From the NCBI GenBank assembly GCA_958298945.1, contig OY282610.1, positions 47,499,667-47,563,666 of the forward strand: a DNA stretch of 64,000 bases, read 5' to 3'. The translations under genes and the position numbers were made by a program. Of the stretch, positions 50,301 through 61,019 are shown in pieces. Below the pieces are notes generated by a model. That model had not been told where the DNA came from. It worked only from the letters and a program-made list of their open reading frames with translations, and searched no databases. This DNA is from Atherix ibis (taxonomy: Eukaryota > Arthropoda > Insecta > Diptera > Athericidae). Position 1 is the stretch's first letter, and the number at the start of each line of letters is the position of its first letter.

Positions 50301-50568
50301 ATTTTTTATAAAATATTTTTGATCACAAATAGATAGTAATCTTAAATAGGTTAAAAGTAGTATTCAATATAAAAAAAAAAAACAATTTATCAAATGGAAA
50401 ATTCTATCTGGATTTTTTTTTGTCTAATATCTAATATTGAATAGCCACTTTTAACCTGTTAGAGTAATTTTTCAATTGAAGAAATTCTATTCAACGGGAA
50501 TCGGAAGACTTGCTAGCAACGCCACAGTTCAAGTCTGTAGGCCCAAATGGGCTTACAGTTTATATATA
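47346..50568. other. AT-rich sequence, nothing recognised
   Basis: TATC microsatellite at 49041-49058. An inverted pair AGAGATTAATTGAT (49913-49926 and 49947-49960) and a longer imperfect inverted pair at 50348-50370 and 50434-50457 are the only structures seen. Confidence 0.45.
50348..50457. repeat. Imperfect inverted repeat, about 23-bp arms
   Basis: AGGTTAAAAGTAGTATTCAA at 50348 reappears inverted at 50434-50457 with one indel-type difference. The 63-bp middle is A/T-rich. It may be a tiny foldback element, but no target duplication was identified. Confidence 0.75.
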
Positions 50569-50681
50569 TAAGGTGGTCCATCTAGCGGTTTCATTTTGAA
50601 CTACTATTTATTTGAAGTACTAGAGTGTTAAATGTCAACACGAATTGACAGATTGTTAGTTGAAAGTCAGAATTTTGCGAA

Positions 50682-51858
50682 ATGGTCATCCATACGGTTG
50701 AAGAAAAATGGTAAATATTGAGAACTTACTTCCAAAGTGGTGAGTCTTCAACCCAAACTGCGAAAAATTTAAAAAAAAAATGAGTAAATATCGAATGCCA
50801 TCACGTGAATTTGTGGGCAAATTCGTGAAGCGAGTTCGCGAAACTGGTTTGTTGGTTGCCAAAACAACTCGTTCCCGCTCTAAGACTGAGAATATTACCG
50901 CCGTTACTGAAAATGTCGGTGATTACCCATTAACATCAACTCGTCACCGTTCTGAGGAATTGAACATTTCTCGCACTTATCTGTTGAGAAATTTGCACAA
51001 AGACCTCGGTATGAAAGCTTACAAAGTTCAATTAGTCCAACAACTAAAGCCGCATGAGCATCCGATGAATGTTCGGTTTGCCCAATGGGCTCAAGATCAA
51101 TTGGCCGAATGTTGAGCATTTCATCTTTTCGGATGAGGCCCATTTCCACCTCGGTGGGTATGTCAACAAACAAAATTATCGCATCTGGGGCTCAGAAAAT
51201 CCATACGTCACCATGGAAAAGCCGATGCATCCACAACGAGTCACGGTTTGGTGCGGATTTTGGAGTGGAGGCATCGTTGGCCCGTTTTTCTTTGAAAACG
51301 ATGAAGGAGCCGCCGTTACGGTCAATGGTGAGCGCTATCGTGGCATGCTCAACGAATTTTTGTTTTTCAACAAACATCAGAATTTCGGCTGATTATTCGG
51401 TTTTCAAAAGCAGTGCCCAAAAGTTGGATTGTTGCGTTGGCCGTTACGGTCAATGGTGAGCGCTATCGTGACATGCTCAACGAAAAGTTGAAGAGAATGG
51501 CATGGACGACATTTGGTTTCAACAGGACGGGGTTACTTGCCACACAGCCAACGAAACAATCCAACTTTTGGGCACTGCTTTTGAAAACCGAATAATCAGC
51601 CGAAATTCTGATGTCAATTGGCCGCCTCGGAGCTGTGATTTGAGCCCGTTGGATTATTTTCTGTGGGGAGCCGTTAAGGATAAATGTTACGCAAGCCATC
51701 CAGAGACAATTGAGGCTTTGAAACACGAAATAAAAGTTGCCATTGAAGAGATACAGGCCCGGACAATCGAAAATGTACTGAAAAATTAGGTCGAGCGAAT
51801 GGGGTACTGTAACGCCAGCCGTGGCAGTCATTTAAATGATGTTGTGTTTCATTCTTAA
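50682..51858 (+). pseudogene. DD41D transposase, multiply broken
   Basis: Start ATG at 50682 (MVIHTVEEKW), then TAA at 50712-50714. After ILRTYFQSGESSTQTAKNLK a frameshift in the A run at 50771-50780 leads to KYRMPSREFVGKFVKRVRET and SRTYLLRNLHKDLGMKAYKV. A second shift near 51110 precedes D1 in HFIFSDEAHFHLGGYVNKQN, then VTVWCGFWSGGIVGPFFFEN. The frame then enters the rearranged block (51313-51484) and resumes with D2 in DDIWFQQDGVTCHT and D3 in PPRSCDLSPLDYFLWG. The D2-D3 gap counts as 41 residues, which defines DD41D. A TAG at 51787-51789 falls where tryptophan is expected (KN-W-VERMGYCNASRGS). The final stop is TAA 51856-51858. Confidence 0.9.
51313..51484 (+). repeat. 44-bp direct duplication flanking an inverted 67-bp copy
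   Basis: CCGTTACGGTCAATGGTGAG is at 51313 and again at 51441; the 44-bp copies (51313-51356, 51441-51484) differ at one base. Between them, 51374-51440 is the reverse complement of 51548-51614 with one mismatch. Confidence 0.95.
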
Positions 51859-51933
51859 ATTTCAAGGTTCAACCTTTTTAATAAAACCGGAAATTACTTT
51901 TTAAAATGGAACTTCTAAATGGTCCACCCTGTA

Positions 51934-52191
51934 CTAGCAGGTTATTATTTGTTGATAATAAAAGATCTCTGGTTGAGTAGTCTAAGTAATTGACAGAAAC
52001 GTCTGTTCAGTTCAAGTATTTTTAGTTTCGTTTGTGGGTCATTTATATAAAAATAGTCCTAAGTATCATACTTTTATATATTTAAAAATTGAGCTATTAT
52101 TAAAAATTAAAGAGGGACCTTGTTCAGGATAAAGATGAATGTAACATGAACGGTTCTTTGCTAATTGGCTCTCACTTTCCACGTGTTAAAC
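51934..52191. other. Spacer, nothing recognised
   Basis: No coding or repeat signal. Confidence 0.4.
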
Positions 52192-52320
52192 CACTTTTCG
52201 AGGGTAGAGATATGATTTGATAGAGTTTGATATGCATTTTGAGGGTTTTTTTTATAGAAAATAGGCATAGCCACATTTCTACCCTCGAAGTGCGGCTATA
52301 CCTATTTTCTATAAAAAAAA
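52192..52320. repeat. Two interleaved inverted repeats
   Basis: Arm A (52192-52208, CACTTTTCGAGGGTAGA) pairs with A' (52278-52292). Arm B (52246-52272, beginning TTTTTTTTATAGAAAATAGG) pairs with B' (52294-52320) over 27 bases with one mismatch. The order is A-B-A'-B', so the two stems cross. Confidence 0.92.
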
Positions 52321-52739
52321 GCAAGAATATGCCACCTTAAGGAACACCGATATTAATCCGGGATATATTGCAATATTGAAGATATTTCATGCTTAAAAGT
52401 GACATTTTGATAAACAGGACTTATATGATAAAATAACTGTGAAGAATTACGTTTTCTAGCTTCCAGAGCAGTTCGGAAAGCCAGACACAATCAAAAACGT
52501 ATTTGGCTGTGTCTGGCATATAAAATTTTCTGTTAGGATTTTTTTATTTTTTCATTTTAAAAAAACCTGAAATTTTTTTTTACAAAATTAAGAAAACTTA
52601 GTATTTATGACTATTTTATTAAAAGATTTTTTTATGCACTTAGATTAAATTAAAGTAATTTTTTAATAAAATATTTTTAAAATTTAGATTTTGATATAAA
52701 TTTAATTTTTTTGTTTTGTTTTTAAAAAGTAATACTCAT
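52321..52739. other. AT-rich spacer
   Basis: Nothing recognised. Confidence 0.45.
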
Positions 52740-53263
52740 ATTTATAAAATATAATTAAATTTAAAAAGGTTTTCAGGACTCGGTTAAATTTAAAAAAATA
52801 TAATTAAATTTTGATGACTTTTTTGCACATTTCGGACTGTAATTCGGTCAATACTCAAAGGATTTTCATCTTTTAAATTTTGTTAAATTTAAATATTATC
52901 TATTTTAATATGAATTTTTATATAGTTATGAGGAAAAATTCAATGGTGTCTTGGAAGCCAATTAATATCACTTAATCTCGAAAATGCTCGTCCGGTGAAC
53001 TTTTTGCAAAATAAAGCCAAAATTTATGATACTGTGTAACTTGTAGTACCGTCCTATAAAAAAAAACATATAAAACTAATTAAAATCTATAAGTTCAGGC
53101 TTAGAAAAAAAAGTCGATTTTCATACGGCTCTAGTGCTTAAAATTGACCTTAACGATCATCTTTTCTTCTTCATTTTTCCCTTAACACCTTCAGATTAAA
53201 ATGTACTATTTATCATAAATACGATGGCTTTTTTACAGTCAATGGTAGGTTTTTACACAAATA
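52740..53263 (-). pseudogene. DD41D transposase relic, interrupted by mariner copy 3
   Basis: Minus strand includes KKAIVFMINSTF then SEGVKGK, parallel to SQAIVFMKTVYGIF..SEGLIGP in the relic at 46950-47345. After several breaks come DGTTSYTVS (D2), FTGRAFSRLSDINWLPRHH and a C-terminal remnant ending in a TCCTGAAAACC-like region near 52770. Its N-terminal side stops exactly where mariner copy 3 begins (TA 53262-53263). Confidence 0.75.
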
Positions 53264-54281
53264 CGAAGGTCGTTCAATAAGTCCTTAGAAAAAAATGGAA
53301 AAAAACTGTTTTTTAAAAAAAACACTCTCCTTTTAGCTCAGTACACTTTTCCAAGCGTTTTTCTAAAATTTTTATCCCGTCCAAAAAATAGGATTTCGGA
53401 AGTTCTGCAAAATACTCATCCGTTTGAGCAATGACGTCCTCGTTGGAAGTGAACCGTCGTCCGCCAAGCCATTTCTTCAGATTGGGGAAAAGAAAATAGT
53501 CACTCGGGGCCAAATCTGGTGAATAAGCGGGATGCTGCAACAATTCCATTCTCAATTCCACAATTTTGGCCATGGAAACAGCGCAGGTGTGCACACACGC
53601 ATTGTCCTGATGCAAGAGGATTTTTTTCTTCTTCAGATGGGGGCGTTTCTCTTTGAGTTCCTCGCTCAACCGTTGCAATAACGACGCGTAATACGCTCCT
53701 GTTATGGTTTTTCCTTTTTCCAAGTAGTCGATAAAAATGATGCCCTGCAAATCCCGATGAAAGAGTCCCAACATAGCCTCAGAGTCCACTGCACGATTGC
53801 GCTTATTCTCCTCTGAGAGCAAACGCGGCACCCATTTTGCCGAAATTTTTTTCACAGACAATTTTTCATGCAAAATTGAAGCGACTGTACCTTGTGATAT
53901 GCCCGTGGCCTCAACTAATTCGCGCACTTTAATTCGCCGATCGCTCAAAATCAGATCGTGGATTTTGTCAATGATTTCAGGAGTAGACACCTCAACTGGG
54001 CGTGCTGAACGATGTTCATCTTTTGTGGATGAACGGCCACGTTTAAATTCATACACCCAATTGTAAACCATCGCAAACACAGGTGCAGATGTGCCATGAA
54101 CTGCATCCAACTCGAATCTCAAATGGAGATGTTTGATGACAGCCCTAAACTCGGTTTTTTATTGTTATGCACAAATAAATATCGGTAACTTTAATCGACG
54201 ATAGAAATTGACCTACGCTATGGATCAAGCTGAAATTTAGACAGCTTTCCTGTCGATAATGCTACTTACAAAAAAAATTAT
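53264..54281 (-). mobile_element. Mariner (DD34D) element, copy 3, one end lost
   Basis: The left terminus CGAAGGTCGTTCAATAAGTC is preserved after TA at 53262-53263. On the right, similarity to copy 2 stops at about 54281, before the terminal 50-60 bp, so this end is deleted. About 1.0 kb remains. Confidence 0.92.
53313..54160 (-). pseudogene. Mariner transposase lacking the first catalytic aspartate
   Basis: Near-identical to copies 1 and 2 where aligned, but with two deletions. At 54114-54120 the segment coding GLSPKEIKA is missing, disrupting the N-terminus. Between LFHR and QGIIFIDYL (near 53755) about 171 bases are missing in frame, removing NPAEFLRRY, D1 (VDETW) and the PSAGKVMATVF block. 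The remaining frame is open for 269 codons and keeps D2 (LLHQDNACVH) and D3 (DLAPSDYFLF). It cannot be a working transposase, though it retains the DNA-binding N-terminal region. Confidence 0.92.
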
Positions 54282-57200
54282 AACAGATCATAATTTTAAT
54301 TAAATGTCTACAATTATCTGATACTATACAATAGATAAATTTATAGTATTTAAAATCTGATGAAATGAAGACAAATTAATAACTTCAAAAAAATCTCATT
54401 AACAGCATTAATTATTCACAATTCTTTTACGTTCAGTTCTCTCTCTCTCTTTCTCTCTCAATATATATAATAAAATAATATTTCCAACAAAATTTCACCA
54501 TATTATTTATTTATAAAATAAAAAAACATTTATTGAACGGACTAAACATTATCAAAATAACAAAGTCGAATATACTCATTATAGAATAATTGCTATATAA
54601 AAAGAAATCTTTATTCATTATTCCTTAGAAGCAAAAAACTGTAAATGATCATAAAAAATAGAATATACCACACCACAGGGGGTCACTTCTAGAAACATTT
54701 CTGCTCATAGAATTTATTTATACATCAATACTCTCGTCCTTAATACGTTCAGTTTAATGCACGTCCTTCTATACTCCAAAATATCTTATAAGAACTATTA
54801 TTATCATTATCACAGTATAAGTTAATGTTAAACATAAGTACATACCATATTTTCGCCCCCAATTCTACATTCAATAATAAACAATATTTTGTTATATTCA
54901 ACATAGACTACTACAAGACAAGATAATCAAATTGAATTAAATTAGAAAAGAGGCAAATAGAAATTCATAGAAGAGAATAACATAAAAATGGGCAAAACGA
55001 ATTAAAAGGCAATTTTCTTAAGGATTGCATTTTCGTTAGAAATAAACGTCAATGATTATGTGAAAAGTCCTAACAAGGAGAAAGAAATTATTCCCAATAT
55101 AAATAGGAAAATCACTTGACACAGCATAAATTTATTTATTTAATATTTTTTTTTTTTTTTTTTTGCATCAAAAATCAAAATAAAATCTAACCAAAAAATT
55201 ATATTTTGAATTGTTGTAGATTTTTATTCTTCCATAATATTTTCTTCTACAATTCCCTTCATTTCACTATAAAATCATATAAATCTGAACGATATTGTTA
55301 GTAGAGGAGGTAGTCGTTTCTGTTTCTGTTTCTGTTGCTGTGTTGCTGTTTTTTTTTTTTTTTTTTTTTTTTACTTTTCCTATTGAAGAAAAATGAAAAA
55401 TTTCCCAACAATATTGCAAAATAAAATAAAAATTATAATAACAATACTATAAAAGCAAAACAGGCAAAAAACCAAATCAAGTACAAAAAAAAAAAATTAT
55501 AATAATATTATTAAATAGAAGGAGGCGAAAAAAGAGACAAAAACTTCAAGTGGAAAATATAATATTATTGCAAAAAAAAACCGGGGGTAGAATATGAAGA
55601 AGTGACTTAAAGAGGCAACAAGGGAAAAGAATATGGGTAAAAATGGTGAGATAACTGTGACAAAAATTTTATGTTTAGTACGTACACAGTACAAAGGACA
55701 TTCCCATTCGTATCCGAAAAGCGCGCCACGCAAGAAAAGAAAAATCCTGTCATCAGGATATAATTTGCATTACAATAAACAGTTTTTCTTTCCATCAGTT
55801 CAATTCTGCAGCATTTCTTTTCGTACCCAAAATCACTCTCCAACCGCAATACCCCATTTCCCTACCTTCTGCCGTTTCTAGCTTCGCGGCTTGCTCTCAT
55901 ATTTTTACGCTCACAATATTAACAGATACTTTTTGAATTTTATTTTCATTTTTTTTTTTGTTGTTGTCAAATTTTCATTTATATGAACTTGTATTTTTCC
56001 GTTCACACACAATAATAAGGATCGCCTTCAATATAGCATGGTTCGCATGGCCACCCTTCCATGGTGTTTTCCGTTTAAAATCTTTCACCCAAAAAAGGAA
56101 GGATATATAAACTTAAAAAATATTTAACATTGACAAAAAACGTTATTCAAGATGTAGGATGCACACAAAAAAAAAAAAAAAATTCCTGTGAAAAAACCAA
56201 ACTTAAACTGTAACAAATTAAAAAGGGAAAAAAAAAAACATAATAAACATTGAGAAAAGAAATAAGGAAATAAAATGAAATAGACTCCCGACTGAAGGAC
56301 TAAACGAACGACACAACCACTGAACGAACAAGGACTAAAATGAATGAATGAACGAATGAACAAATGAACGGAAGATGTGCTTGTAACTCTAAAGAGGATC
56401 CCTGCTGAACATTTGACCCGCAAGGACATAAAAATTGCGGTGATTGTCGATAGAGAACATCATCCGCGATATATGTGTATGCTTGCGATAATAGCAATTC
56501 AACCATTAAATACTGTTTCTATTGCAAGGATATTTAAGCATTTTAACCCTCCATTAACACTGAACGTATTGCGACAAATGTTAACCAGATTTTTCCCAAA
56601 GTATAAGTAGGGGGTTCCAGTATAGAAGATACATGCAAGTTAAGTGAATTCTACAAAATATTCATCTATGATGTACTTGGAAGTTTAGTTTTTATTTATT
56701 TTAAATTATAACAAAAACTACTACTTTATTAAGTGCAATATTTAACGCTCCATTATCAACATGCGTACGTGGAGTGTGTTTTATCTTCGTTGGGTGGGTA
56801 AAGGGGTATTGGGTCTTATTTCGATTGTGACTTTGACTTTACGCGAAAATTACTTAATTTATTTTTCGAATAATGATAATACGATTTTACAAATAATATA
56901 AAAAAAAACTTCAATCTTAATTTCAATAATTTGAAAAAATCTGTTTATTTTTTATTACGAATGATTTTTTTGCCATGTAAAAATACTAGGATACATGGCA
57001 TGAGCAATATTTTAGGAAAACTCGTAATAAAATAAAAGGGGAAAGGGGGGTTCAGTACTCATACTCTATTCAAAATTTATCATAAATAAAATTATCTATT
57101 TCTTGATTTGTCACTAATTATTTCGAATACAATAAAAAAAAAAATACTTTTTTACAGTACTAAAAATATTATCTTTGAATATTTGGATTAAAATAATTTC

Positions 57201-57640
57201 AATAAAAATTATTTTATTATAAATAAAAAGATAATTTTACTATCGACCATTTTTTTCTTATAAAATTTATCGAATTAATAAATTATTTGATATTTAATAC
57301 GCTTAAAAAAAATCATTATTACTAACCTTATAGGCAACATGTTATAACAATCATGATCTTCTGGAATTATTTTGTAGAGGAAAAATTCCATTTCAAATTA
57401 AAATAAAAGCTTTTAAGTTTAAAAAAAAAAAAATCATTTTTTTAATGGTAAAAATATAAAGAAAGTTACCATTTATTTTTCATTCGCAAATAATTTGCTT
57501 ATGATTTTAAGGAAATTATTTTTAACAAAAAATTATCATATAAATAATATTAATTGTTATAATAAATTAAAAAAATAAATAACATTTTAAGTAGAAATAT
57601 AAAGTTACAATATCTTCTTCTCCCATTGTTTGTGTTACAG
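54282..57640. other. AT-rich sequence with simple repeats, putative intron
   Basis: CT microsatellite (54438-54459), TTTCTG repeats (about 55319-55336) followed by a long T run (55350-55372). The intervals 55650-55910 and 56370-56610 are less AT-rich. The latter holds an open frame of 77 codons (56377-56610, +, starting MLVTLKRIPAEHLTRKDIKI) that I could not assign. Confidence 0.45.
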
Positions 57641-57971
57641 TTTATAAATTGAAATAGTATATTTTAAAAAAAGATCACATAAATGTCTTAGAACCTATAA
57701 AAATTAATTACAAACAAACAAAATTATAATAATTATAATTATAAATACAACATTTATAATTTGTGTGAACGAGTTCCAAATATAAATTTACAACGAAAAA
57801 ATTAAAAATAAAATAAAATATTTACGAAATTTACAACAAAAATAGCAACAACGAAAATAGAAAAAATAAAAAATTATAACAAAATGGGGCGGAATCCGCC
57901 TATATTATGGCTAACTTTACACACACTGTTTATACTTATTCTAGCGATACCAGCTATTGCTCAATATTCTG
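57641..57971 (+). CDS. 5' coding exon of a secreted or membrane protein (leader plus signal peptide)
   Basis: An internal exon with the start codon of a host gene. The upstream intron ends in a pyrimidine-rich tract and TGTGTTACAG (AG at 57639-57640). The leader 57641-57883 is A/CAA-rich and contains one mini upstream frame (ATG TCT TAG, 57683-57691). The start at 57884 sits in ACAAAATG, the preferred fly context. The peptide opens MGRNPPILWLTLHTLFILIL and continues AIPAIAQYSG: a short basic n-region, a hydrophobic core of about 20 residues, and a probable cleavage site after AIA. The exon ends at 57971 with G|GTAAGT, a consensus donor in phase 1, which is common after signal peptides of Ig/FN3-type receptors. 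Coding part 57884-57971. The family cannot be named from 29 residues; a Robo-like or other Ig-superfamily receptor is only a guess. The rest of the gene lies beyond this window. Confidence 0.8.
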
Positions 57972-58757
57972 GTAAGTCTAATAGATATTAAATTAAAAAT
58001 AAAACTATCTATTATATATTAATATATAAAAACTAAATTCATTTTCCTTAAATTATCAAAAAAAAACATTCAAACAAATTATTTATATTTTTAAGTGTAT
58101 ACCTATGCTTACAAAAAGCAATATATACATAGATATAAATATACTTTATCTTTTCAAGGATATTTATTTATGTTCAATAGGTTTTGAAATTTTTAATAAA
58201 AAATTATTTTAAAAAATTACAAAAAATTACAAACAAACACGAAACGTTTTTAAAGAAATTAAAGGATAAAAAAAACTTTATGCAAATTTGTAATCAACAA
58301 AGCTCATATATACCGATTCTAAATTGTTTACACAACTAATTTATAAGAAATGCCTTTAAGGAAAAATCTTCTATATATTTATTCTTCAGAATTTATACCT
58401 TTTAGCAATAATATACATAAGATTTTTAATGATCAAAGATTCTCTTCTAAATGAGCAGAAGAATACGCGTATCTATCGAATAACGGTATTTATCTTTATA
58501 CATAGATAATAAAATATAATCATAATTTTTTATCTTAACTTTAAATTATAATTAAAGACTGTTCATATTTACTGTAGTAATTCTACTCGTAAGTATGGCT
58601 AGCAAAGTTTAGAATTACGAGTACTAACATCGAACAGGGAAAACTGATTTTTATTAGTCAATAGAAACTTCTTATAAAAGAGCGAAAATTATTTTCAAAA
58701 ATAAAACACTAAAAAAACCCAAAAGAAAAAATTCCCAAACTTAAAGTACGAATACTA
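57972..58757 (+). other. Start of the downstream intron
   Basis: AT-rich, begins GTAAGTCTAA; nothing else recognised. The intron probably runs past the window end, since no further exon was found. Confidence 0.55.
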
Positions 58758-59185
58758 CGAGCGTAGTATGATAAGTCAGTGATTATCTTCTTGTAGCTTG
58801 ATATGTCAAAATAATTTCCTTCTAGCTTGATAAATGTCATGCATTGATATTCCAGCTTTTTTATACCATCCATGGAGTGTATGGTTTGTCAAACTTTGTA
58901 AAATTGGCCCCAGTTTGGGCTATAAATACAGAATTGGACACAAGTTTCCTTCCACCAAGCCATTTCTTCATGTTTGGAAACAGGAAAAATTCGCAAGGAG
59001 TTCAATTTAGAGAAACGTATCATTTATGATTTTCAAAATTATATACCTTTACTGTTCTTAATGTTTGTCAAAATTAAACTTATGAGAATGCCTTTCTAAG
59101 AATTCCAAATGATAAAAAAAAATATGGTTTTGCTGATATGAATTATATTTCTTATAATTATCACTGACTTATCAAACTATCCTCG
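58758..59185 (-). mobile_element. Deletion derivative of a mariner-like element
   Basis: Termini CGAGCGTAGTATGATAAGTC (left) and CGAGGATAGTTTGATAAGTC (right, inward) are flanked by TA at 58756-58757 and 59186-59187; 428 bp. The minus strand keeps one transposase scrap, FLFPNMKKWLGGRKLVSN then FIAQTGANF (about 58990-58905), the part just after D3. It belongs to the same terminal family as 18350-18984 but retains a different piece of the transposase. Confidence 0.82.
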
Positions 59186-59299
59186 TATAATTAATTTATT
59201 TGAAATCCTTACTATATATTTTTAATTGTTGTTGTCGATAATATCTGTTAGCTTCAAGTCATTGTACTCTAGTATATTGTGTCCAGGATAATCGCTTTT

Positions 59300-59406
59300 A
59301 TAGGTGAATTCCTAATTGATAAAATTGCATATGATAAAAAAAATACCATTTTGCTTATATTAATTACATTTCTTACATTTAATACTGACTTATCAAACTG
59401 CCCTTG
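59300..59406 (-). mobile_element. Second right end of the same mariner-derived family
   Basis: About 105 bp resembling 59095-59185 (GATAAAAAAA, CTTATATTAATTACATTTCT, ACTGACTTATCAAACTGCCC). Either an adjacent truncated copy or a local duplication. Confidence 0.6.
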
Positions 59407-61019
59407 TATTCCAAATTCTGTAGGTATGTATGTATGTATGGTATGTATCGTACAATTGTTACGATAAAATGTATAGTCAAATTAAGGAGAAAACTTACGA
59501 AAGCCACAAAACACCCACAAATTGCTTGCAAATCTGTTGCTTCCGTTGATGTCATACACTTGCTCTAATCGATTTATGCTTAGATATCGTTTATAAATAG
59601 GCAATTTGGTGGTTGCCAATCGTTCTGTCATATTTAGCTATTTTATTAAGAATGGCAATTCAATATTAACAATGTATACTCGTACTTGTAGACATGCAAT
59701 CGAAGAATTTCGCCTTTTTCCGCCTATGCGCGGGTGTCATCACACCGAACTTGGATAAACTTTTATGGTCGACTGTGTCTTTTCGACTCAAACCATTTTT
59801 AAGTACAAACATGACATTTACACTGTATTCACCCTTAGGAATATGTCACCACAGTCTATGACTCTATAGGGCTCCGTTCCATATTAAATAGCAACAAATC
59901 GGAAGAACCAAACTACCACCCCTTAAATACTTAGTGTTTACCATCATTCACTTGTTTACATTAGTACGCATGCATGAACTTATTCATGCAAATAAGTGTC
60001 CACAAAATGTTGCGCTTTCTAGTTAGTTAAGAGTGAAGAGAAGGTGTCCAATATTAAATAAGCATGGTTGGTTATGTGTACACTGCAGTTTTCAAGGGGA
60101 GACGAATGATAATTAAATCAGAACTTCCTTGTTGAAAGAAAGAAGAAAAGTCCTTTTTCGTTATACTATCTTTGTCCATCTGTCGCGACAAATCGCAACA
60201 GAAAACCATGCCGTACATACTCGTACGAGAATATAACATACAATTGAAGGTAACGAACACAAATTAAATGGTCTGAAGCTTAATGTGCGGACATATTAAC
60301 GTCGTCGTCAAAGAGGTGCAACTATTAAACTGAAAAGTGCAACTACGATTGAAAAGCTTTCGAACAGAAGAACATGATGATTCCGGAGGCTCTTCTCCAG
60401 CTCTGCCATAAACAGTACTCAAAAAGCACCGACTGACAACATTCATACTTTGGCAGACAGATAAACAGATACGAGTATGCATATTTTGCAAATTTATATT
60501 CTGCTCTCTCCTTTTTCTTTATCCACCCCCATGCTCAATACACTATCACCAAAACTTTGACACGCCAACACGCGATTAAAATTGTTTCGACAACATTTTA
60601 TATTTCACCCATCAGCTCAGCTTGTTTTATAGTCGATTTTTGTTGTAAACCCAGACAAACCAACAAAAAGGATATTCTTCCAACTAACGAACTTCAGTTA
60701 AATCGTACACGATTTTCTATTTACTTAATAATCATGAGCCAATTTGAATAAGTTTGTGTAAGGATATTCAGATATACTCGTATTAGCATATTGTTCATTA
60801 TTAAAAAATATTGTACAATAACAATAAAATTATGAGCAAAAATTTAACAATAACAAAAAAACCAAACAAACAAAATCTAAAATAAAATATATTAAATGAA
60901 ATCAATTTAAAATGATTATTTTTGGTTTATTTCAAAACACAATTCAATTACTTAAGGATCTATACAAAATAGTATGACCAATTTAAAAAGTACGTTAGAA
61001 AATAATTATCCCCATCGTT
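59407..61019. other. Intronic sequence, no exon recognised
   Basis: GTAT microsatellite at 59423-59440. The interval 60060-60440 is less AT-rich, with unremarkable short frames. Confidence 0.4.

Larger units (their letters stand above)
50571..51931 (+). mobile_element. DD41D Tc1/mariner element with both termini, internally rearranged
   Basis: Inverted termini AGGTGGTCCATCTAGCGGTT (left) and AGGGTGGACCATTTAGAAGT (right, inward), both continuing into TTCATTTT-like sequence, flanked by TA at 50569-50570 and 51932-51933. About 1.36 kb. Confidence 0.92.

Noticed and set aside
51463..51831. Minus-strand 122-codon frame in the DD41D copy
   Set aside because: Antisense of the transposase; its resemblance to the plus-strand frame at 51085-51459 is caused by the inverted 67-bp segment.
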